DNA of 64,000 bases from Glutinoglossum americanum. Taxonomy: Eukaryota > Ascomycota > Geoglossomycetes > Geoglossales > Geoglossaceae. The position numbers and the translations under genes are program-made. Numbering within the stretch: the stretch's first letter is position 1; every line of letters begins with the position of its first letter. The DNA lies in contig JAGHQL010000130.1 in the NCBI GenBank assembly GCA_020080175.1, forward strand, positions 1 through 64,000, written 5' to 3'. A model generated the notes under the pieces. That model worked only from the letters and a program-made list of their open reading frames with translations. It was not told the DNA's origin and did not search any database. Positions 1 through 9,840 of this stretch are shown in pieces.

Positions 1-992
1 TAGACTCCATACCACGTAGCATATAAGGACTCTGCGAGTCCGCAAGATTATATAGACATCAATTCAATTCTATTAAGCTATTTGAGACCCTATTTACACT
101 GTATACGTTGACCGCTACCATTCCGCCAATTCGAGCATAACCAACAACACACCTGCTAGCTAGCTATGATAACCCGAGTGTCCCAATAAGCCTTGTCCCG
201 CCTATTGTCCCCAAGACGTTCCTCACCGTAGAGAGCTTGCAGGTGGTTACAGCTTCTGACGGCCGGTGCACAGCTACCGGCACAATCCCAGTCCTAGTGC
301 ACCAGTACCTTACAAAGCCCCAAGAACTTTGTTTTCGCAATACATAGTTCTCCTATCCCGTGTGGGCAACTTTTAGATGGAGCTAGGTGTTGGAGGTTAT
401 GTTTGATGCGTGGAAATGGTAGCTAGAACTATATAGACTATGTAAACAATGGATAGGGGTAAATTGATTAAATTGCTCGCAACTACCTAAATGCTAGCTA
501 CGTGACATGAAGCTATATAAATGCTCGGCTGCTCTACAGCCCCTTTTCCGCAGCTCGTGGCTGCTCCGGCCATTCCAGCGGCCGGCCCGAAAACATATCG
601 GTTCCACCGATATTAATCATACGATGGTAGCTGAGGTGACGCCGCCACTCAGCTACTAAGGAGACACCCCCTAAGCCCAACAGGGGTGCCACGAAGCGGT
701 GCCTAAGCATTCCGCAACGCTAGGCTAAGTAATAATAGGTGTGTCTGCGCAGACACGCCGCTTGTCCGCGCAGATATTTTCATTTCTATGGATCAGGGCG
801 ATACCACATCGCGCCCTAGGATACCGTTGGCCATGCTGGATGTTTTGGGGTGGTGTTCCGTTCTAGTCCCTGAAGGTTGTAATATCCGGGCGAGTGAAAA
901 TGGAAACCGCTGGTTTAAAGCACAGAGAAATTACTACGGCGGTTTATATCAGGCGTCCGGGAGAGGGAGTTATAGAGCAACAAGTGCCACCA
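1..992. other. Gene-free left end
   Basis: No coding region is supported here. The only open frame (788-1135, +) is short, resembles no family I know and overlaps the antisense last exon of the DUF6594 gene. The DNA holds small inverted repeats at 627-756, annotated separately, and scattered tagct/agcta words. I see no tRNA or rRNA gene. Confidence 0.6.
627..756. repeat. Hairpin plus 16-bp palindrome
   Basis: The 9-bp arms GTAGCTGAG (627-635) and CTCAGCTAC (648-656) can form a hairpin with a 12-nt loop. At 741-756, GTGTCTGCGCAGACAC is a perfect palindrome. Both lie in gene-free DNA. They could be leftovers of a small non-autonomous element or chance; no target-site duplication was recognised. 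Confidence 0.4.
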
Positions 993-2499
993 TCACTGCT
1001 CGCCGTGCCGGAACTTCGGAAAACACCTGTATATCACATAGAGTAACCCAATCCAACCTACTAGGCTCCCCGCCACAATCCCAGCGATATTTCCGGAAGA
1101 GAGGCCTTTCCTCACCGCTGCTGTCGAGGGTGTAGCTGCAGGAGAAGCAATAGCCGTTGCAGATGTTGACACGGCCGAGGCCGTAGTCTGTGTCATAGTC
1201 CGAAATACAGTCGAGATATCCATCTTCACGACTGTAGAAGTAACCGATACCGTCACCGGACTACCAACTGCACCAAGAGAATTGGGGTTAATCCCATTTG
1301 CGTATAGCGCCGATGCGGCGGCTAGATTCCCGCTCACGAATACCACAAGCACAGCCGCATACCTATACCCACCGTCAGCTCCCCTTTCTATGGAGTACAA
1401 CGAAAGCAATTAAAGGGACTGATTAGCTCACGCAGCAGTAGCCAAAAACACCCCCTCCCCACTCGCATTCGTCATAACCGCCAACCACCCGGCAAACGCA
1501 GCAATCAAGAGGCTTATCATGAGCAGGCGGAACCCGGGGCGCGTGACGAAGTAAAGGCCAACGATTGCGCCGATCAGGAAGCCGGTTGCGGCTAGGATGT
1601 TGAGAATCGACGATAGGAGCGCATGGTTTTGATGCAGCTAGGGGAGTGGATTAGCTTGTGACGCTAAAGTGGCAGCCGCCCAAGTCCACAGTATCTTTCT
1701 TGCTCTAGCGTGCACAATACAATACAGAGAGATACATACCTTCCATCTGAAATCCCAAACACTTCCCCCCCCGTTTCCCCCTTCGCCGCTCACTCTCTCC
1801 TCATTCAACAACGCTCCCGGCTCAGGGCCACCTAACACACACAGCTTGTCCCTATCGCCAACGCCCTTACGTATCGATAGCGGGGTCGCTGATTTTGTTG
1901 ATATCTTGCTCCCCTTTTTTAAGGAGGGGGAGCGTTTTCGGAGCGATTTCAGGGCTTGTGGGGAGGGGGCGGGGAGGGAGAGGATATTTTGGGCGAGATA
2001 AAGGGATTTGTCTGTTTGGGGCGTGTTAGTGGGGAAGGCCTATTGTATTAGGGGGAGGCTTACAGTATTCTTTTAGGGTGCGTCTGATCTGGTTGGACAG
2101 TCGCAAGCGTACCTGCAGCTTGCCAGGTAGTTCCTTGCTGGGGCCGCCATCATCATCATCATCCGGGGTGAGTTCATCAGCATTATTCACCGAACTCCCA
2201 CTAGCTTCCGCCTCTTTATCGAGTTTGTCCTGCTTAGCTTCTAGCCACGCCAACTCGCTCTCCAGATGAAGGATGTTCCTTGCGGCTAACCCCTCGAAAC
2301 GTTGGTAGATTGCTGATTTGCCGCCCTCGTTAGCGATACGCGCTGCATAGTGGCTGTTTTGGCTGTGGCAAGGCTGCATGTAACCGATGTCCGGAACTGA
2401 GCCGGACTCGAGGTCGGAATGTGGGATTTTGGGGGATGGATGCATTCTTTCTCTCAGCGAGAGGTGCCAACAACTCAGCTGTTGTTCGAGGTACGGCAT
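993..2499 (-). CDS. DUF6594 membrane protein with extra Ser/Thr-rich tail and fourth helix
   Basis: Four-exon model: 2499-2064, 2011-1740, 1637-1432, 1362-993 (1284 nt, 427 aa); all introns are GT..AG and phases agree. Exon 1 carries the family signature IYQRFEGLAARN followed by a coiled region (LHLESELAWLEAKQDKLDKE). Exon 2 continues YKSLYLAQNILSLPAPS, the conserved step before the linker. Exon 3 encodes two transmembrane helices (LLSSILNILAATGFLIGAI; FRLLMISLLIAAFAGWLAV). The exon 3-4 junction restores the third helix, AYAAVLVVFVSG, where family members usually stop. This protein instead adds about 105 residues: a Ser/Thr/Val-rich stretch, then a further helix (NIAGIVAGSLVGWIGLLYVI) and a short basic tail. 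Function is unknown; members are common in Pezizomycotina. Family assignment is firm, exon edges likely, and the tail could be a fused gene end. Confidence 0.8.
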
Positions 2500-3506
2500 T
2501 AGCTCTACTTATAGCTCCCATCAATGGGGAAAAAGCAACCTGAATCATTGCTATGATTTAGAAGGCATGAACCTGGTGCGCTTGGCCTTGTGTGGATTGC
2601 ATGGTAGGGCTGGATGGCTAACAACACCTGAAAGTCGATGGAAAGGAATTAGCCGTTTGTACACCCTCGCGATGGGTGTGCGGCAATTGGATAGGAAATT
2701 CCCTGAGCATCAATCACCTGAGCTCTCCCATGCTTATCTGAGACTCACTCGCCGACTGCAACGGGAAAGGAAGCCTTGCGAACACAGGCGGATATTCATT
2801 CCACAAGTACACTGAACAGCAATGAAGTTGGTAACCTGAAGTTGGTACCTTGAAGCTAAGCAAGTATAAGGACACTGGAGCAAAGGCAAAAACAGTTTCA
2901 TTTAGAAAATGCTTTCCCGAGGCCGGCTCCTCTGAGAAGGGCTGCTTTCTAAGATGGCTCTTGTGAATTTGTGAATTTCCGGGTAAATGCTATGTTTTGC
3001 GTGGACGTGTGACATCCTAGAAGGAAGCATGTAAATAGCTAGAATTGAATGTATTAAATTGCTTGAACTAGCTACCGTAATGAGGGGATATCAAGAAGCT
3101 TATATGCTTTGAAGCTGACCATGGCGGCCGAAGCATTAGCAGCAGGAATGCCGAGAAGGTTCATAATGTAATTGCTCATGCGAAGGCCGAGGAAGCGGAG
3201 GTTCGTGAGGCGAGGCATGCCATAAGCGTGGCAGCGCAACCACAATAATGTGGAACGAATTGTTGAAATTGTGGCGCGAACCAATGGGTTCCCGCTGGCG
3301 TTGAATAGGAGCACGCCAATTCTTACTAGCCCCTATTTGGCCGGCTTGGCGCCTCAGCGCCCAACAAGAATTTCTCTCGACGCTCCTTTGTAATTACCAA
3401 GTTAATAATCAATTGAAGCAATGCCTATAGAACGTCTACTACACACGTAATCTTCAAGACGAATGTAGAGTAGAATGAGTATTGATTGAAGAAACTAGCT
3501 AAGAGA

Positions 3507-3522
3507 GTGTGTGTGTGTGTGT
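3507..3522. repeat. (GT)8 microsatellite
   Basis: Eight uninterrupted GT units in AT-rich intergenic DNA. Confidence 0.9.
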
Positions 3523-3660
3523 CTAATATGCACCGTCACACGCTAAACCATAAATGAGCATAATGTAATGCTCGAGTGTGTTAACATCCATCCAACACAT
3601 AAGCACCTTCCTCACTAGGAAGCGGTTAGCCACAAGTAGAAGAGACTGGACGTTACGAAC

Positions 3661-3747
3661 GCCTCGATACGAGGCATCATGACTATGACTTCACAAGAGT
3701 CCGTACGAGCAATGCTCGGGCCTCATGTTATCGGCCGAGCATTGCTC
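3661..3747. repeat. Two adjacent inverted repeats
   Basis: GCCTC..GAGGC forms a small hairpin at 3661-3675. A stronger one follows: GAGCAATGCTCGG (3707-3719) and CCGAGCATTGCTC (3735-3747) pair over 13 bp with a 15-nt loop, and each arm is itself partly palindromic. This is intergenic and could be a remnant of a MITE-like element. Confidence 0.55.
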
Positions 3748-4819
3748 TGAGGTTTCCCTTCAGACTATCACTCACAAAGCTATTGGGGTGCTAAGACCAA
3801 CACAAGCTACCTAACACCCCGCCCACGTTTATAGCCCTTATGCATTCCCTCCTTGCTCTCTTCGGTGCGTGAGGGTTATGGCATGTGGCGTCGTGCTTAC
3901 TCGATGTGTGTTCTATCCCATTGCAGTCAAACTCCATCCAAATGCCTTTGCGGCTTCGCCCCGAGTACCTCAGCATCACCGCACTGGTGTTGCCCAGCTA
4001 CCTGACGTATTACAAATCTGACTATTTTCTAATTAGCCACGTAGAGAGATAACCGTCAGCTCAAACTTTATATACGAGTCTACATATGGCTAAATCTGTT
4101 GAGGAAGTCAGTCTATTCACCAGGTTTACATCTGCTCAGTCCATTCTTGCTCCTTCGCCTCATATGCACTGGGTGCTGTGGAGGGTATTTCTATGTCCCG
4201 CGTCTATGCGCTTAAGTAGTATTAATACTAGTCGGCTATCGGTTATAGGCTTGGTAGGGGGTAGCGAGGCTTGCCCCGTTTCAATTCAACATCCTTCTGC
4301 CCACCGGTTGAACTTTTGCCTCCCCAGTGCTGGCTGGCATATCTGGCTTCCGCGTTTCGCTGTATTGCTAGCAGGACCTCTCCCCCATTGCAAGCTTATT
4401 ATTGTCATCGCTGCTGTTGGGTCCCGAGAGTCAAATCTGGCATCCGGTTTGTTGCTAGTAGTTGAAGTTAGTACGTTCTTCCCCGCTTAGCCCTTGCTCT
4501 CGATAGGAGTAGCTCGTGCACGTAGCCAGAAATCCTAGGTATGCAAGACGAAAGAGCTAAAGACAGATACACCCAGTTGTTGCTCCCGTTTCGTGGATTG
4601 TTTTTCAGCTTTATTTTGCGGATAGGAATAGTGAACGTGACCCCAAAACGCGATTGTTAACCTAATAAGAGTATAAGAGTGCTTGCATTCGTCTCACAGT
4701 CCGGGAACGGCTTAGGGAAACAAGGCTCCGGGTGAGGAAGACGCTCCGTACCAGAAGGCTCCAGATGTAATGCGAGCTTGTTCATTTTAACGTTGATAGC
4801 GGCAAGAGCAGCAGCAGCA

Positions 4820-5911
4820 ATGGCAGCACGATACCCTATTCCTACATTGAGACTCAGAGACGGACATTCTATTCCAGCCGTATGTCCTAAACCAAAAATC
4901 CCTGACTTCAGCCTTGCCCCGCTGATGGTTTACAGCTCGGCTTTGGCATTGGCACCGCCTGGATAGACGGGAAAAAAACTGAAATCAACCGTAAATTAGT
5001 CGAAGCTATTAAGACGGCAATCAAGCTAGGGTATAGACATTTCGATACTGCAGAAGGTCTGATCTTCAGCTGTATAATGTGCTGTATGACCAAAGTTGCG
5101 TGCTGACGTAGCAAAATGCCCACCCAGTCTATAATAGTGAGCGGGAGCTAGGCATCGCCATCAAAGAGTCCGAAGTGCCCCGAGAGGAGTTCTTTGTGAC
5201 AACCAAACTGTGGAAAAATTGGGACAATATTACTGCATCTTTCGAGGCAAGCCTCGAAAGACTACGCATGGATTATGTTGACCTGTAAAACCACCCTTCC
5301 CCTTTTTAGTTTTTTTTCCTTTCCTCCTTCACCCCCCTAACAACTTGTCTCCACGACGCTCTAAACCCCCCTTCCTGCCCAGTTACCTGATCCACTCCCC
5401 CTTCTTCGTCGAATCCAGCAAAGACCTCCAAACCCAGTGGTCCTCCCTCGAAGCTCTCCACTCCACCGGCCGTGCCCGTAGCATCGGAGTCTCCAATTTC
5501 TACGCCCCCCACTTAACCGCCATCCTCCAAACCGCAAAAATAAAACCCGTGATAAACCAGATCGAACTCCACCCCTACCTCCAGCATCCCGATCTACAAG
5601 CCCTCCTTAAAACACATAACATTGCACTCGCTTCCTATGGACCCCTGACGCCAATTACGAAAGCGAGCCCGGGGCCGGTGGATGAGGTAGTAGAGAGGTT
5701 GGCAAGGAAGTATGGGGCTGGGGAGGGGGAAATATTGCTGAGGTGGGTGATTGAGCAGGGGGGCGTGGCAATTACGACGAGTTCGAAAGAGGAAAGGATG
5801 AGGGGGTATTTGAAGGCGACTGAGTTCGAGTTGACGGAGGATGAGGTGAAGGAGATTAGTGAGAAGGGGAAACGGAAGCATCATAGGGAGTTTTTTCGAT
5901 CGAGGTTTTAG
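4820..5911 (+). CDS. Aldo-keto reductase (NADPH-dependent)
   Basis: Four-exon model: 4820-4879, 4936-5056, 5128-5284, 5383-5911 (867 nt, 288 aa). Single-domain TIM-barrel AKR, reducing carbonyl substrates with NADPH in the cytosol. The catalytic tetrad is intact: D57 (HFDTAEVY), Y62, K87 (VTTKLW) and H117 (LIHSP). The substrate-loop landmark INQIELHPYLQ and the NADPH-phosphate-binding segment ITTSSKEERM are present; the latter is most like the yeast YDL124W-type alpha-keto amide reductases. Length is normal for that group. Residues 1-20 (RYPIPTLRLRDGHSIPA) fit the family start, so 4820 is preferred over the in-frame ATG at 4778. The second intron has an unusual donor (GTCTGA) but gives the exact family sequence. 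Substrate cannot be told. Confidence 0.88.
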
Positions 5912-6212
5912 TAGGGGCTGATCGGGAGGTTTATTTTTTATTTTTATTTTTCCTTTTAAAGCCCAATTGGCCCAGGCCCAGCCTCAGACTACGAACGTTC
6001 CCTTTGTGGGCCACCGATGCGAACTAGAGACGACATTGGTGATTTCTAGTTGCGAAAGGCCGTAGATAAACAGGCTTAGGAGGGTTTTCCCGAGCAGGCA
6101 GGCTGGCGTGGAAGCAAGAGAATCGAAAGAAATAAAATCGAGCTCAGGGGCGAAGCCCTAGGCGCTCTGGATCAACTAGCAGATACTATGGGATATACTT
6201 GGGATTAAAAGC
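5912..6212. other. Convergent intergenic spacer
   Basis: Separates the reductase from the oppositely oriented sialidase-like gene. It starts with a T-rich run near 5930-5957 that could serve the reductase 3' end. Nothing else is recognised. Confidence 0.6.
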
Positions 6213-8480
6213 CTAGGCGACGTCCAGCAATTTCAGGCGCCAGCCGGAAGGCCAGAGCTCGTCGTACTTCTGGCGGAAGCTCTCGTAGGACCAGTCGTAC
6301 ACCTGGATCTCGGAGGCGGTGCTGCTGCGCCAGACGGCGGTGTAGAGGGAGCCTCCGCCGACACGGTACTCATTGAGGATGAAGAGCCGCCAGCCCTGGG
6401 GCCAGAGTTCATCATACTTCTTCCGGTAGTCCGCGTACGCCCAGCCGTAGACCTGGATCTCGGGTGCGGTACTTTTGCGCCACACCGCCGTGTACTGGAC
6501 CCCAGCTGTGGTGACGTAGTTCTCTAGTAGCGCGAGCCGCCAGCCCTGAGGCCAGAGCTCATCATACTTCTTCCTGTAGTCCTCGTACGCCCAGCCATAG
6601 ACCTGAATCTCGGACTCGGTACTCTGGCGCCACACAGCCGTATACAAGGGCACGTCGTTTAGAACATAGATGCTGAGGAGCTGGAGGCGCCAGCCTTGTG
6701 GCCAGAGTTCATCATACTTCTTGCGATAGTCCGCGTATGCCCAGCCGTAAACCTGGATCTCGGGCGCAGTACTCTGGCGCCACACTGCCGTGTACCGGGC
6801 CTCGCCGTTGACTACGCGTGTCTCAATAATGTAGAGCCGCCAGCCCAGCGGCCAGATCTTGTCATACATCGCGCGGTAATCCGTGTACGACGAGTCATAC
6901 ACCTGCGCCTCGTTAGCTGTATCCTCCTGCCACGCGGCAGTGACGGTCATCAATGGATCGCCGTTGATGTGGGGTTGGTATGGCAGCGTGACCACGTTTC
7001 CATGGATGCCGTCTGGCTCGACCCAGTGGGAGACGTAGTTCAGTGTCTTGTCCTTCCAGAAGAACCCACCGGCCATGTAGTCACCAATGCTCCCGAGCTT
7101 CACCCAGGTGCGCGGCTGGCCCACCTTGGTAGAGAGATACTGCGGGCAGCTAGTGTTGGAGCTTCCGTCAAACACAATATAGCGAGCAGTCGTATTAACC
7201 TGAGCGAGGGCCTCAATCCAATAGAGAACAGCAGTATTGCTCTTGACACCAGTTTCCATGTCAAGATAGTCAGGGTCGATGAAGGTATAGTACAGAATAT
7301 TGTAGAGCTGAGGATTATGAGTCTTGATGGCTTTGACTGGTTTGACAATGGGTGCCCGGTTTGGATCTTTGACATTAATGTTGATGACCCGGACCTCCTG
7401 CATACCGAATTCGTTGACAGTGTGATACGCCGCCCGGATGCGGCTGCTGATAGTGTCAGTACTAAGGCGCGACACACTGGGGCCATAGCTAGAGGGGTCC
7501 AATCCTGTCGGAGCACCGCTGCTGCTAACGGGTAACTTGACCCCATTCTCCACATAGTTGACCGCATAAGCGGGGCTGATGATGGGCTTCTCGCCGGCGG
7601 TGACCGGCCCCAGTGTCCAATAGACTGTAGGCTGAGCCTCCACAAGACGAAACAGGAAGAGGCGGCCATTTGGAGTCGAGGTCATTGTCACCCGGCTCAA
7701 GGCTAGAAAATCCTCCTTGATCAGCTCCCATGACTTGCCCAGATCTTTAGAGTATAGCAAGAGCAGTGTGCTGGTATTGTACGGTCCGCTGATGACGCGC
7801 GTGGTCATGTAGACGAACCCGGTGAAGGGGCAGGAGTAGATCTCGGGGCGATCCGCGCTAGTGACCTGCTCCTGCGAGCCGTCCGGGTTGGTATCCTGTC
7901 CTGGCACCGGGGCATCGGGTCGATTATCACCACCCACCAGCTGAGGGATGCCATATTTGCTGCCTAGGTCGCGGCCATAGTCAATGGTTGAATGGAACTC
8001 CCATGTGGCGCCGCAGTTGGTGGAGCGGAAGAACTCGGCGCTGCGCTGGCCGACCTGTTGGCCGGCTCCCATCACGGCTTGATCCTTCCGGGGCGGAGGG
8101 TTAGGACCGAGAGTGTACCCGTCTTTAACGGCGAGCAAACTGCCATCATGTAGGCGAATGATGTGGTTATCGGTATTGACGGCATTCCTGGCATTGACTG
8201 GGTAGGTTGTCTTGGTGGTGGGGGAGGTGATGTCGATCTTACCGCTCTGGAAGAGCGGGCGATGCAGAAAGCCTGCTGTGCCTCGCGATTGACCGAGGGC
8301 TAAGTTGAGAGATCCAGCTGGACAGGCCGGCTGCGGCGGGGTGGCCGTGGCGGTGATCTTGTGGAAGACAGAACTGTATATGATAAAATCATCCTGCAAC
8401 GTCTCAAGGGCAGCGACGATGGCCAAGACGTTGAAGAGCCAAGCAACGTGAATCAGGGACAGACGCAGACGCAGACGCAT
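6213..8480 (-). CDS. Secreted sialidase-like (BNR) protein with five C-terminal BTRD1 repeats
   Basis: One uninterrupted 755-aa frame. A basic start and hydrophobic core (LIHVAWLFNVLAIVAAL) form a signal peptide. Residues about 60-500 look like a sialidase-type beta-propeller: Asp-box motifs STNCGATW and SKDLGKSW, plus DNHIIRLHDGSLLAV typical of the first blade. From about residue 505 to the end are five tandem units of about 48 residues built on YTAVWR..EIQVYGWAYADYRKKYDELWPQGWRL, the Bacterial Tandem Repeat Domain 1 found in secreted bacterial proteins and in some fungal polyglycine hydrolases. A glycan- or protein-active extracellular role is inferred; I cannot verify catalytic sialidase residues. 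The lack of introns is unlike most genes in the window and, with the bacterial-type repeats, suggests horizontal transfer. Confidence 0.85.
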   Translation of the reverse strand: MRLRLRLSLIHVAWLFNVLAIVAALETLQDDFIIYSSVFHKITATATPPQPACPAGSLNLALGQSRGTAGFLHRPLFQSGKIDITSPTTKTTYPVNARNAVNTDNHIIRLHDGSLLAVKDGYTLGPNPPPRKDQAVMGAGQQVGQRSAEFFRSTNCGATWEFHSTIDYGRDLGSKYGIPQLVGGDNRPDAPVPGQDTNPDGSQEQVTSADRPEIYSCPFTGFVYMTTRVISGPYNTSTLLLLYSKDLGKSWELIKEDFLALSRVTMTSTPNGRLFLFRLVEAQPTVYWTLGPVTAGEKPIISPAYAVNYVENGVKLPVSSSGAPTGLDPSSYGPSVSRLSTDTISSRIRAAYHTVNEFGMQEVRVININVKDPNRAPIVKPVKAIKTHNPQLYNILYYTFIDPDYLDMETGVKSNTAVLYWIEALAQVNTTARYIVFDGSSNTSCPQYLSTKVGQPRTWVKLGSIGDYMAGGFFWKDKTLNYVSHWVEPDGIHGNVVTLPYQPHINGDPLMTVTAAWQEDTANEAQVYDSSYTDYRAMYDKIWPLGWRLYIIETRVVNGEARYTAVWRQSTAPEIQVYGWAYADYRKKYDELWPQGWRLQLLSIYVLNDVPLYTAVWRQSTESEIQVYGWAYEDYRKKYDELWPQGWRLALLENYVTTAGVQYTAVWRKSTAPEIQVYGWAYADYRKKYDELWPQGWRLFILNEYRVGGGSLYTAVWRSSTASEIQVYDWSYESFRQKYDELWPSGWRLKLLDVA
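6222..6960 (-). repeat. Coding tandem repeat, five units of about 145-150 bp
   Basis: DNA of the BTRD1 array. The units share long near-identical stretches (for example the segment coding YDELWPQGWRL occurs in three units almost unchanged). The most 5' unit (coding TAAWQEDTANEAQVYDSSY) is the most diverged and the three central ones the most alike, as expected for recent unit duplication or homogenisation. Confidence 0.85.
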
Positions 8481-9317
8481 CCTGGCGATAACTTAGCAAT
8501 ATCTCGATATATGTCCTTGGTGTCGGAGACTACGAGGTTGCAGAAGAGGTTCTCATACGAGTTGTATGGGCACTCCCCACCAATAATCTGGAATCCATTA
8601 TCGGTCCCTGCTTATCTGCTGGTCAGATTCGTAGATCTGATTTGCTAGCTGACCTCCAGCACCTCAGGGTTGCAGGATGAGCCCGAACAGCCTGTTGGAT
8701 GGTCGCATCGCTTACTAATGGCCGGCTGTGGAGGTATGTTTGGGAGCAAAGGGTTCACGTTTTGTATTATATGGCCTATTGGCTGGCTATTCGGGCATAC
8801 AACACCGCTCGACAAGCCACCTTTTAGGTGTTCTAAGATAGCCAAGAGCCAAGATTCAGGCTTCATGTGAAGTCATCGGGGATATTCAGCGTGGAATAAG
8901 CCGTGAGTAGAAAGGCACCTACTAGAAAAAGCTACTAAAAAGTGCTCCAGCTAGAGGCTATCAATCCGGCACCCACTGAGCAGGGGATATCGGGGGGGGG
9001 GAGATATCCCAAACATGTCTAATTAGGCGCTCAATCGTGTATGTATCGCGTATCGCTGCATGGTATATGTGATGACTAATGGTCGCTGCGATTGAGGGGC
9101 AGGTAGCGAAGGAGAGGGAGATGAGAAAAGTGTGGGAGGAAATACATGCAATACAGAACGGTGGTTTGAGGTGTGTGAAACTAAAGGGTAGATGTGCCAG
9201 GGCAGCATATTAATACGGAAAACAGACATCCCAGTATAGAAAACCGATATCCCAGCGTGGAAGCTAGGATTGCGTGGCTGAAAACTATGAGTACCGGACT
9301 CAGTGTAAAACTGTTAT

Positions 9318-9338
9318 TGCCGAGCTTATGGCTCGGCA
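9318..9338. repeat. Short hairpin
   Basis: Arms TGCCGAGC (9318-9325) and GCTCGGCA (9331-9338) flank a 5-nt loop. A CAGCTTATGGCTCAT copy of the neighbouring words follows near 9356-9370, so the stretch looks partly duplicated. Function unknown. Confidence 0.45.
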
Positions 9339-9800
9339 TAAGGCTGCCACTACCCAGCTTATGGCTCATACTAAAAGGCCGGGTAAACACATCACTTGGC
9401 TCCAGGAGCAGATTGGGCGTTCGCGCCCCCAAGCCATCCCCCCACCAACATTAAATGGGAAACAGAGCACCTAGCTCTCCTATCGCATGTCCTGGAATCC
9501 TGGTCCTGCGAGGAGTCGCCGTGGGAGACGGGCGAGTTTTCATGAGGGTGGGTTGCGGGACGGAGGAGATGGCGAGCATAGATGATGTAGGGGGGCCGAG
9601 GCGGAGGTGTCTATTTGTACTGGGGATTCCCGGGGCGGAGGGGGAGAACGAACGGGGCGAAGAAACAAGAATAGGAATGTTATGTTAATTCTACCCGTTC
9701 CTCGTCTCACCTTACTGTTTCTACATCGGAGATACAGGTCCCCCCGTCTACCATCTAGTCGCAAAGCCGAACCGCCGTATATACATATGCGTGTACATAC

Positions 9801-9840
9801 AGAGAAGAGAGAAGAGAAAAGAGAAAAGAGAGATGGGAGA
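9801..9840. repeat. GA-rich purine microsatellite
   Basis: Imperfect AGAGA/GAAAAGA units run across about 40 nt of gene-free DNA. Confidence 0.8.

Larger units (their letters stand above)
2500..4819. other. Intergenic, no supported gene
   Basis: Open frames here (2387-2815 +, 3072-3314 -, 4086-4490 +) are short, mutually overlapping and match no family I recognise. The region contains a 14-bp tandem duplication near 2823-2850 (two copies of a TGAAGTTGGTA-type unit), a GT microsatellite and a cluster of hairpins at 3661-3747. It could hold worn transposon pieces, but no transposase motif is visible. Confidence 0.5.

Noticed and set aside
6696-7535. 279-codon open frame on the plus strand
   Set aside because: It is antisense to the sialidase-like gene. 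The minus frame has a signal peptide and recognisable repeats; this one resembles nothing.
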